Source: JACKJA01 sp050297015
Lineage (GTDB): Bacteria; Pseudomonadota; Alphaproteobacteria; Micavibrionales; Micavibrionaceae
Direction: 5' to 3'
Length of the DNA stretch: 47,441 nt
NCBI GenBank assembly: GCA_050297015.1
Contig: JBNKRZ010000029.1
Location: forward strand, 1 to 47,441
Positions 41,637-47,441 of the stretch are shown piece after piece; position 1 is the stretch's first letter, and each line of letters starts with the position of its first letter. The position numbers and the translations under genes were made by a program. The notes beneath the pieces are model-generated. The model saw only the letters and a list, made by a program, of their open reading frames with translations. It was not told where the DNA came from and did no database searches.

Positions 41637-43151
41637 ATGGAAATGATGGAGAAAAAGGATGCTGTTGACTTAAAACCGCTTTTAGAGCGCTTTCACCGGG
41701 CGCGGGAACGCCGCCGTAATTGGGAAAGCCTGTGGCAGGAGGCTTATGACTATGCTCTGCCGCAGCGAAACGGGTTTAACGGTAGCGCGCCGGGCGCCCG
41801 CAAAATGAGCCACCTTTACGATGGAACGGCGCTTGATGCGGTGGAGCAGCTTTCCGCGAGCTTGCTGGGTAATTTGACGCCGCCATGGACGCAGTGGTTC
41901 GGGTTCAAGCCGGGACCGGAACTTTCAGATTCGGAGGCCGAGGCCCTCGCACCCGTATTGGAACAAGCCGCCAAGACGATTCAATCCCATTTTGACCGCT
42001 CGAATTTTCTGGTCGAGATGCATCAGTGTTTTCTCGATCTGGTGGTGGGCGGGACGGCGTCGTTGGTGTTCGAAGAATCGGATCCCGGCGCGTTTTCGGC
42101 CTTTAAATTTAGCGCTGTGCCGCTGGAGCAAATCGTGCTGGAGGAGGGTCCGGATGGTTTTCTGAATAGCTCTTACCGCCAGTTGTCTTTAACGTTGGCA
42201 CAGCTGCAGGCACGCTACCCATTGGTGGAGCTACCGCTCGATGTTATGAGAAAAGGTTCTGATGATCCGCAGGTGCAATTTGCAGTTATGGAAATGACGC
42301 TACCGAACGCGCAAGGCGTGTTTGAGTATAAAGCCTGTTTGACGGAGCAAAATGGTGAGCCGTTGTTGCTGCATAGCGGTTCTTACACGCATTCGCCGAT
42401 CATCGCTTTTCGCTGGTTGAAAGCGCCGGGGGAGGTGTATGGCCGCTCCCCGGTGATGAAAGCGCTGCCCGATATCAAGACCGCGAACAAAGTGGTGGAA
42501 CTGATCTTGAAAAATGCCTCCATCGCCGTGACAGGAATATGGCAAGCCGATGATGATGGTGTGCTCAACCCCGCGAATATTGAGTTAAAACCCGGCTCGA
42601 TCATCCCTAAAGCTGTGGGATCGCAAGGGCTAAAACCGCTGGAGATGCCGGGTCGTTTTGACATATCGCAAATCGTGCTGGAGGATTTGCGCGCCCGTAT
42701 CCGGCATGCGTTGCTGGCGGATAAGCTGGGGCCTGTGGTGGGGACAAAAATGACAGCAACGGAGGTGCTGGAGCGTTCCGGCGAAATGGCACTTTTGCTT
42801 GGTGCAACATACGGGCGTCTGCAAAATGAGCTTCTCACGCCGCTGATTAAACGGGCTTATAGCATCCTGCGTCGCCGTGGTGAGGTGCCGGATGTCAATC
42901 TGGATGGCCGCTATGTGGTGCTCGACTACCGCGCGCCGCTGGCCCGTGCGCAGGGGCAAAGGAATGTGCAAAATACGCTGTCATGGATATCTTCCGTTCT
43001 TGCGATGGGGCCGGAAGCCGCGCTGGCTGTGAATTTGCCGGAAGCTGCGCGTTTCCTTGGTGATGCGCTGGGTGTGCCCAGTGATTTGATAAGGAAGGAG
43101 ATATTGCCCCTGACGCCGCCGTCGGAGGGTGATGCAAAAACGGACGTTTGA
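41637..43151 (+). CDS. Phage portal protein (head-tail connector, T7-like)
   Basis: The portal is the dodecameric ring through which DNA enters the head. The 504 aa match the head-to-tail connector family: RRNWESLWQEAYDYALPQRN (about 20-39), QLSASLLGNLTPPWTQWFGF (75-94), YGRSPVMKALPDIKTANKV and the later TKMTATEVLERSGEMALLLG. Length is close to T7 gp8. The start follows GGGAGA by 6 nt. This gene alone identifies the module as podovirus-like rather than of the Rhodobacter gene-transfer-agent type. Confidence 0.95.
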   Translation: MEMMEKKDAVDLKPLLERFHRARERRRNWESLWQEAYDYALPQRNGFNGSAPGARKMSHLYDGTALDAVEQLSASLLGNLTPPWTQWFGFKPGPELSDSEAEALAPVLEQAAKTIQSHFDRSNFLVEMHQCFLDLVVGGTASLVFEESDPGAFSAFKFSAVPLEQIVLEEGPDGFLNSSYRQLSLTLAQLQARYPLVELPLDVMRKGSDDPQVQFAVMEMTLPNAQGVFEYKACLTEQNGEPLLLHSGSYTHSPIIAFRWLKAPGEVYGRSPVMKALPDIKTANKVVELILKNASIAVTGIWQADDDGVLNPANIELKPGSIIPKAVGSQGLKPLEMPGRFDISQIVLEDLRARIRHALLADKLGPVVGTKMTATEVLERSGEMALLLGATYGRLQNELLTPLIKRAYSILRRRGEVPDVNLDGRYVVLDYRAPLARAQGQRNVQNTLSWISSVLAMGPEAALAVNLPEAARFLGDALGVPSDLIRKEILPLTPPSEGDAKTDV

Positions 43152-43179
43152 AGGATGGGGAGAGGATTACAGTCTTTTT

Positions 43180-43190
43180 ATTTTACATAA
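43180..43190. repeat. 11-mer ATTTTACATAA, copy 3
   Basis: Lies in the 130-bp gap between portal and Bbp19-like genes, followed by a purine-rich run. The rest of that gap shows no separate gene. Confidence 0.55.
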
Positions 43191-43280
43191 CCCCACTCCA
43201 AAAAGAAGAGCGGAGAAGAGAAATGACGGCGGGGATGGGAATGAGATGATGAAGCTGGAAAAAGAGAGAAAGGTTCACGT

Positions 43281-43556
43281 ATGTTTTACAGATTATTTAA
43301 ATTATCCAAAAAGCGAAAATCGGTTTTTGAGGTGCCGCCTTTGCCGCGGGGTGATAAACGCGCGATGGAGATCGCCTATGCGCGCCTGTTTTTATCCGAA
43401 GACGGGCAAAAGGTTTTAGCCCATTTGCAGGCCGTGACATTCCTGCGGGCCTATGGTGCGGAGGCTTCGGACGAACAATTGCGTTTTGTCGAAGGCCAGC
43501 GCGCTCTGGTTAGTCAGGTTTTACGTATGATCGAAGCCGGCCGGCGTCCCGTTTAA
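43281..43556 (+). CDS. Bbp19-like phage protein, 91 aa
   Basis: Small phage protein resembling Bbp19 of Bordetella phage BPP-1 and relatives. It has AMEIAYARLFLSEDGQKVLA (about 28-47) then a helical FVEGQRALVSQVLRMIEAG (about 69-87). It starts MFYRLFKLSKKRKSVFE, basic at the N-terminus. Between portal and scaffold, as usual. Role in the head is not established. Confidence 0.8.
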   Translation: MFYRLFKLSKKRKSVFEVPPLPRGDKRAMEIAYARLFLSEDGQKVLAHLQAVTFLRAYGAEASDEQLRFVEGQRALVSQVLRMIEAGRRPV

Positions 43557-43563
43557 ACGGTCT

Positions 43564-43630
43564 GTCATCCTGAGCGACGCGAAGGATCTGAAAAATATAC
43601 GAAAAGATTCTTCGCTTCGCTCAGAATGAC
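43564..43630. repeat. Palindromic element family B, intergenic copy
   Basis: Ends GTCATCCTGAGCG and CGCTCAGAATGAC; arms continue with CGAAGGATCT and AGATTCTTCG. It is 67 bp, directly between the Bbp19-like stop and the scaffold leader. Confidence 0.9.
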
Positions 43631-43665
43631 AATCTATTTACTTATAATCAAAGGAGAAAATTATT

Positions 43666-44313
43666 ATGAACACCCCCGAACAGCAAGTGCAACAACAACC
43701 GAATGTCCCCGAAAAATTCCGTGATCCGCAAACGGGTGAAGTGAAGCTGGATGCTTTGCTAAGCTCTTATACGGCGCTGGAGAAAAAGCAATCCGCCCGT
43801 CCGGTCGCGCCGCCAACCCCGGATGATTATGAGGTTGATACCTCTCATGGTTTGTTCGACGCCGACCCGGAAGTGAACAAAAAGCTGCATGAGTTGGGCT
43901 TTACGCTGGAACAGGTACAGGCGGTTTATGACATGGCGGCGGAAAAGCTGGTGCCTATGATTTTGGAGCTGGCCGGAGAATTTAAAGCCGACCGTGAAAT
44001 TGAACGGCTGGTTGCGGCCTTTGGCGGTGAAGAAAAATGGGCGGAAATGTCTCGTCAGTTGCTAGCTTATGGTAAAAAAAGCTTGCCGCCGGAGGTGCTG
44101 GATAATCTGTCCTCTTCATTTGAGGGCGTTATGGCGCTCCACCGGATGATGAAGGGCGATGAGCCGGGGCTAGTCAGCGAAGGGGAAACAGCGCCGCAAA
44201 ACGGACAGGGTGAATTGCATGCCATGATGCGCGATCCGCGTTACTGGCGCGAGCGCGACCCGTCCTTTGTGGCGAAGGTTACAGACGGGTTTAAACAGAT
44301 GTACGGGGATTAA
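43666..44313 (+). CDS. Phage capsid assembly (scaffolding) protein
   Basis: A 215-aa scaffold that would guide capsid assembly and then leave. The N-terminus is Gln/Pro-rich (QQVQQQPNVPEKFRDP) and the middle helical, with a charged LELAGEFKADREIERLVAAF segment. The C-terminus ends RERDPSFVAKVTDGFKQMYG, the capsid-contacting tail typical of the T7 gp9 family. AAAGGAGAAA precedes the ATG. The next palindrome begins at the stop codon. Confidence 0.9.
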   Translation: MNTPEQQVQQQPNVPEKFRDPQTGEVKLDALLSSYTALEKKQSARPVAPPTPDDYEVDTSHGLFDADPEVNKKLHELGFTLEQVQAVYDMAAEKLVPMILELAGEFKADREIERLVAAFGGEEKWAEMSRQLLAYGKKSLPPEVLDNLSSSFEGVMALHRMMKGDEPGLVSEGETAPQNGQGELHAMMRDPRYWRERDPSFVAKVTDGFKQMYGD

Positions 44314-44434
44314 AGCATTTCCCATTTGGCCGTACACATCGTTACCCTTTGGCCTTGGTGTGCTCACGTACTTTTTGTACGTGCCGCGCACCGCGCCTCG
44401 GCTGCCTTGTGTGCGACCAAAGCGAAAACGCTTT
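44312..44434. repeat. Palindrome E after the scaffold gene
   Basis: AAAGCATTTC..TTTGG at the left pairs with CCAAAGCGAAAACGCTTT at the right. The centre is CACGTACTTTTTGTACGTG (9-bp... stem CACGTAC with 5-nt T loop), close to the family C/D core. It overlaps the scaffold stop codon and may terminate both the scaffold and the antisense PilZ transcripts. Confidence 0.75.
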
Positions 44435-44466
44435 ATTAGAGTTGAAGTCTGATTGCAGGAGGGCGA

Positions 44467-44850
44467 TTAAGCCTGAGAATTTGCGAATTCCATGGCCGCT
44501 TCGTCATCGACGATTTTTTGGAAATTGCGGCTAATCATCTGGGTCAGCGGCTCGAATTGTAGAGCGACTTGGCCCTTTTGTTTGCGCACAACATGGCCGC
44601 GGTGGTTGATGTTGATAATCGTGCTGCGTAACTTGAATTTCAGGGTGAAGTCGATGTCCTGTTCCAGACCGAACATACGTTCGTCCGTGGAAAGAAGGAC
44701 GCCGCCGTAGCTCCAGTTTTCAATAGGGAAGGTCTGACCGCAGATATCAATGACGCAGCGGTCATTTATGCGGCGCGGGTGACGGCGCTGCATATCATCG
44801 GTATCATTGCTGGCGTGTGTGCGCAGACCTGAAAGTAAAGCATTGAACAT
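44467..44850 (-). CDS. PilZ domain protein (c-di-GMP receptor), 127 aa
   Basis: A single-domain c-di-GMP-binding protein. The two ligand motifs are present: an RxxxR near residues 22-27 (QRRHPRRIND) and NxSxxG at N45-S47-G50 (ENWSYGG). The rest is a beta-barrel (FTLKFKLRSTIININHRG). GGGAGC precedes the ATG. It is a bacterial signalling gene placed antisense within the phage head module, between scaffold and capsid, and would respond to the same messenger as the EAL enzyme at 23.8 kb. Confidence 0.92.
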   Translation of the reverse strand: MFNALLSGLRTHASNDTDDMQRRHPRRINDRCVIDICGQTFPIENWSYGGVLLSTDERMFGLEQDIDFTLKFKLRSTIININHRGHVVRKQKGQVALQFEPLTQMISRNFQKIVDDEAAMEFANSQA

Positions 44851-45075
44851 TATTGGTGCTCCCTAAAATTTAACCAGCTCATTATATACATCTAATATAG
44901 CTTTACGCAAGAGGAAAAACGTTATGGGAAAAGGTTTTCCCTCGAAATAAGCGTTTTTTTTGAAAGCTTAAGTTTTTATTTGGGATAATAAAAGTTCGTC
45001 GTTTTTTACTATTCATAATTCGTAACAACAGTATTCATGCGCGCTCTGTTTGCGGAGCGGGCGTTTATTTCTTTG

Positions 45076-45109
45076 AAAAGCGGATAACAAATTTTTGCCC
45101 GCTTTTTTT
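45076..45109 (+). terminator. Hairpin with T-run upstream of the capsid gene
   Basis: AAAAGCGG pairs with CCGCTTTTTTT. It lies in the 350-bp gap 44851-45200, which also has a hairpin CGCTC/GAGCG at about 45040-45057 and otherwise shows no gene. A terminator before the capsid gene implies that the capsid has its own promoter or that it once closed another unit. Confidence 0.65.
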
Positions 45110-45200
45110 GCGCATCTCCTGTGTGGCCGTCATCCCGACGACAACCGCCTTGCATGTGCATTTGTCTTTTTCAAATCCAACTACATAAGAGGTAACAACC

Positions 45201-46034
45201 ATGTCAACAACGATTGACCAGGCTTTTATCAAGCAATTCGAACGCGAAGTGCATGAGGCCTACCAACGCCAGGGTTCCAAGTTGCGGAACACGGTGCGTG
45301 TAATTAACGAAGTGAAGGGCTCCTCCGCTGTCTTCCAGAAAGTCGGGAAAGGCACAGCGTCCACTAAATCGACCCATGGGATGGTGCCTGTGATGAATCT
45401 CGATCATACCAATGTCGAGGTCGTGTTGCAGGACTACTATGCCGGTGACTGGGTGGACCGTATGGACGAGCTGAAAACCAACATCGACGAGCGGCAAGTC
45501 ATTGCTTCCGCCGGGGCGGGTGCTTTGGGCCGCAAGACGGATGAGATGATTATCGACGCGCTTTCAACGGCCTCCACCAACGTGATTACCGATGCGAATA
45601 TCGGCTTGACCAAGGACAAAGTCCTGACCGCGTTTGAAACATTCGGCGGGCTTGACGTGCCGGATGACGGCCAGCGCTTTGCTGTCGTTGGTTGGAAACA
45701 GTGGAGCGAGCTTCTCGCGCTGGATGAATTCGTGAATGCCGATTATGTCGGCCGCGAAAACTTACCGTATAGCTCCATCACGCAGGCGAAAATGTGGCTG
45801 GGCACGGTGTGGATTCCGCATTCCGGCTTGCCGATTGATGCCAATGATATCCGGTCTTGCTATTGGTTCCACAAAACAGCCGTCGGCCATGCCAGTGGTT
45901 CTGATGTGCAAACGGACATCACGTGGCACGGCGATCGCGCGGCTCATTTTGTCAATAACATGATGAGTCAGGGCGCAGGTCTGATCGACGAGATCGGCGT
46001 GATCGAAATCCAGTGTGACGAAACACCGGATTAA
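45201..46034 (+). CDS. Phage major capsid protein
   Basis: A 277-aa capsid protein of the podovirus (HK97-fold) kind. Typical segments are FIKQFEREVHEAYQRQGSKL at the start, the LDHTNVEVVLQDYYAGDWVD region near residue 68, FAVVGWKQWSELLALDEFV, and the C-terminal VNNMMSQGAGLIDEIGVIEI. AAGAGGTAAC precedes the ATG. No N-terminal delta domain or protease site is seen. It is intact, with no internal stop. Confidence 0.93.
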   Translation: MSTTIDQAFIKQFEREVHEAYQRQGSKLRNTVRVINEVKGSSAVFQKVGKGTASTKSTHGMVPVMNLDHTNVEVVLQDYYAGDWVDRMDELKTNIDERQVIASAGAGALGRKTDEMIIDALSTASTNVITDANIGLTKDKVLTAFETFGGLDVPDDGQRFAVVGWKQWSELLALDEFVNADYVGRENLPYSSITQAKMWLGTVWIPHSGLPIDANDIRSCYWFHKTAVGHASGSDVQTDITWHGDRAAHFVNNMMSQGAGLIDEIGVIEIQCDETPD

Positions 46035-46042
46035 TTTCATCT

Positions 46043-46119
46043 GTCACCCTGAATGAAGCGTAGCGGAGTGAAGGATCTTTTGGTGTGTCCATGAGATTCT
46101 TCGCTTCGCTCAGAATGAC
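46043..46119. repeat. Palindromic element family B, second intergenic copy
   Basis: Ends GTCACCCTGAATGAAGCG and CGCTTCGCTCAGAATGAC pair imperfectly; AAGGATCT and AGATTCTT are the inner arms. It is 77 bp and begins 9 bp after the capsid stop. Confidence 0.88.
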
Positions 46120-46149
46120 ATCATTAAAATTTTATAAGGAGAAACCATT

Positions 46150-46395
46150 ATGGCTTTCAAATCATCTGATTTGAGCGTACTTGCCTACGCGAACAATTTT
46201 ACCCTGTGGCACTACACCAGCATTGACGACACCCTGACCATCGAAGGGGCGGGGTACTTCAACAATGCGGTTGATATGCTGCGGACTAATGATTTGCTGA
46301 TTGTGAATATCGATACGGACGGCACCCCGGCGACGAAATTCTACGTCGTCACCGGAAACGACGGCAGCAGCGTCACAGTTACGGTCTACGCATAG
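46150..46395 (+). CDS. Small phage structural protein after capsid, 81 aa
   Basis: An 81-aa beta-rich protein beginning MAFKSSDLSVLAYANNFTLW and containing HYTSIDDTLTIEGAGYFN and a VNIDTDG segment. Proteins of this kind commonly follow the capsid gene in podovirus-like modules and are thought to decorate the head; the exact role is unproven. AAGGAGAAA precedes the ATG. Confidence 0.8.
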   Translation: MAFKSSDLSVLAYANNFTLWHYTSIDDTLTIEGAGYFNNAVDMLRTNDLLIVNIDTDGTPATKFYVVTGNDGSSVTVTVYA

Positions 46396-46508
46396 TAACG
46401 ACCGTAATTTAAATCCCTCCTTGCCCTAGGTAGACGTTTGCTGGTTTCCTTCATTTCCCACCCTTGATGAAGGTCGTCATGTTTGAGGGCTGTTTGTATC
46501 GATGTAGG

Positions 46509-46553
46509 TGCGGCGCCCGGATGAAAAATTCCGGGGGCCGTGCCATTTTTTAT
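46509..46553 (+). terminator. Rho-independent terminator after the capsid unit
   Basis: GGCGCCCGGA pairs with TCCGGGGGCC around an 8-nt loop, then CATTTTTTATT. A strong stem closing the capsid-decoration transcript. A second small stem (CCTTCA/TGAAGG) lies at 46448-46473. Confidence 0.85.
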
Positions 46554-46625
46554 TGAAAATGATTATCAGCTATGCCGTTATTGCGTAAGGTGTGATTTTC
46601 AATAAACAGGAGGAGGGTTTGAAAA

Positions 46626-47021
46626 ATGCAGGATTTTGACAAAGCGCGGCAAGAAAGTGTTACCGGCTATTTTATTCCGTTTTCGCGTAAAGTGAAGCAA
46701 GTTGTAGAGAGCGGTTCGGAAGATGCTGCCGGCAATCTTTTGAACACTATTGCTGAGAGGATGGAGCATTTTTTGAGATATACCACATTTCAAACAGAGA
46801 GCATATCGGATCCGTTTATCTCAAATGAAGGGATTACAATCGGCTGTAGCAGTGAAGCGCTTGTTATGGCGCTGGCCGTCGATTTGGGGAGTGCTTGTGA
46901 GCTGCCCCGTCTTTTAACGCAGGAAGAGCTGAATGAATATGTAGCTGAAAGTGAATTGCTTAGAAGGGATGATATGCTGATGGCTGCGAGCGCGCAGGGG
47001 CATGCGTTTAAGTTTCACTGA
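46626..47021 (+). CDS. Hypothetical protein, 131 aa
   Basis: Family not recognised. AGGAGGAGG about 9 nt before the ATG is one of the strongest ribosome sites in the window. The product is acidic and helical, with RKVKQVVESGSEDAAGNLLN (about 21-40) and LTQEELNEYVAESELLRRDD near the end, and no membrane segment. It lies after the head-module terminator, so it may be a separate host gene or a late phage gene. An 11-mer repeat begins 2 bp after the stop. Confidence 0.75.
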   Translation: MQDFDKARQESVTGYFIPFSRKVKQVVESGSEDAAGNLLNTIAERMEHFLRYTTFQTESISDPFISNEGITIGCSSEALVMALAVDLGSACELPRLLTQEELNEYVAESELLRRDDMLMAASAQGHAFKFH

Positions 47022-47022
47022 T

Positions 47023-47033
47023 ATTTTACATAA
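47023..47033. repeat. 11-mer ATTTTACATAA, copy 4
   Basis: Same 11 bases as at 19095 and 43180, here overlapping the 3' edge of the preceding gene and followed by CCCAAACTAAAGGGCGG. Confidence 0.55.
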
Positions 47034-47081
47034 CCCAAACTAAAGGGCGGTGCAGTTATCAGTAATTAGAAATTAGAAACA

Positions 47082-47150
47082 CCGTCACTGCGAGGGAACA
47101 ACGTGACCGAAGCAATCCAGAGCCGTGGGGGGGAATTCTGGATTGGCGGT
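47082..47150. repeat. Palindromic element family A, truncated copy
   Basis: Left end CCGTCACTGCGAG, inner arms GCAATCCAGAG and TTCTGGATTGGC. The right terminal arm is missing; the sequence changes after GGCGGTC. Confidence 0.85.
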
Positions 47151-47180
47151 CTTTGTTATTTCTTGCTCTATATAACTCTA

Positions 47181-47191
47181 ATTTTACATAA
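47181..47191. repeat. 11-mer ATTTTACATAA, copy 5
   Basis: Followed by CCAGGGAAAAAGGAAGGGGG, similar to the flank of the copy at 19095. Confidence 0.55.
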
Positions 47192-47221
47192 TACGGCACC
47201 AGGGAAAAAGGAAGGGGGTGC

Positions 47222-47258
47222 CTCCGTTTCTCCGTTTCTCCGTTTCTCCGTTTCTCCG
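47222..47258. repeat. Tandem repeat, 8-bp unit CTCCGTTT, four copies plus part
   Basis: Four exact head-to-tail units then a partial CTCCG. Length is a possible slippage site. It is intergenic. Confidence 0.9.
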
Positions 47259-47289
47259 CTCATCCGCGTAAGAGGGGGCGGACAAATAC

Positions 47290-47392
47290 CGTTCACGCCA
47301 AGCGCGCAAAGTCTTGCAAAGGCCGCATAAGAAGGAAGAATGAAAAAGCTTTGCGGTCTTTTCTTTTTTTCTCGGCGACCTTTGCGTGAACG
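47290..47392. repeat. Long imperfect palindrome at the window end
   Basis: CGTTCACGC at 47290 pairs with GCGTGAACG ending at 47392; inner GCAAAG and CAAAGGCCGC partly pair with GCGACCTTTG. The remaining bases to 47441 show no gene. Confidence 0.75.
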
Positions 47393-47441
47393 ATTAAGAT
47401 TCTTTCGCCTGCGCGCTTAATGCCGGGGGAGGCGCGGGGAC

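Larger units (their letters stand above)
40581..47021 (+). mobile_element. Podovirus-type head gene module (prophage remnant or domesticated particle locus)
   Basis: Contains a T7-like portal, Bbp19-like protein, scaffold, major capsid protein and small structural protein in the usual order. The gaps hold host-type palindromes (43564-43630, 44312-44434, 46043-46119), and a PilZ gene lies antisense between scaffold and capsid. No integrase, terminase, tail, lysis or attachment site is visible, though the window ends shortly after. Confidence 0.75.

Noticed and set aside
46555..46580. Fur-box-like GAAAATGATTATCAGC
   Set aside because: Matches only part of the consensus and no iron gene follows; the nearby rho-independent terminator explains the region better.
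40581..47021. Rhodobacter-type gene transfer agent
   Set aside because: The portal and scaffold are of the T7-like kind, whereas that system uses siphovirus-type (HK97-like) portal, protease and capsid genes.

Overview
The window reads as chromosomal DNA of a free-living, Gram-negative, non-photosynthetic alphaproteobacterium. Supporting signs are the lpxC-bamD-recN-ligA order, a three-subunit (pntA1-pntA2-pntB) transhydrogenase, a 41-residue L36 protein of alphaproteobacterial type, a purL-bolA-grxD cluster, and a DUF1476/F1-ATPase zeta gene beside purine genes. Protein styles suggest a Rhodospirillales- or Micavibrionales-like lineage, but genus cannot be fixed from sequence alone. No rRNA, tRNA or CRISPR array was recognised.

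Layout. 1-633: interspersed repeats and one small unknown gene. 754-7018 (+): lpxC, bamD, a Nudix hydrolase, recN and ligA (outer membrane and DNA repair). 7022-11474 (-): a small acidic protein, an alpha/beta hydrolase, then pntB, pntA2 and pntA1; pntA1 has an unusual Lys/Ala/Pro-rich tail. 11726-19024 (+): a complete type I secretion system (TolC-like, ABC exporter, HlyD-like) followed by a CHASE2 adenylate cyclase. 19334-25004 (-): a PEP-CTERM protein, a 1127-residue FecR/FG-GAP/RTX surface protein that is the likely type I substrate, and a cyclic-nucleotide-binding EAL phosphodiesterase. 25213-31280 (+): rpmJ, then mreB-mreC-mreD-mrdA-rodA (cell elongation). 31432-35839 (-): grxD, bolA, purL, a GNAT gene, purQ and the zeta subunit, divergent from purC-purS-(alkA-like) (+). 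37775-40238 (-): nadK, an unknown basic protein, pyrE, a small unknown and an XRE regulator. 40581-47021 (+): a podovirus-type head module (portal, Bbp19-like, scaffold, major capsid, small structural protein) with a PilZ gene lying antisense inside it.

Two themes stand out. First, the genome is seeded with palindromic repeats. Two of them have been inserted in frame inside essential or conserved repair genes (117 bp in recN, 72 bp in ligA), as Rickettsia palindromic elements do. A separate ~103 bp family with a co-varying central hairpin sits directly 5' of three genes, always in the same orientation relative to the gene. Second, the 11.7-25.0 kb island combines a secretion machine, its probable integrin-like adhesin, a cAMP-making enzyme and a c-di-GMP-degrading enzyme with a cAMP-type sensor domain. 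This suggests a cAMP to c-di-GMP to surface-adhesion circuit. The phage head module has host palindromes in several of its gene gaps and no visible integrase or lysis genes, so it looks like a long-resident, possibly domesticated particle locus with its own repressor and operator.
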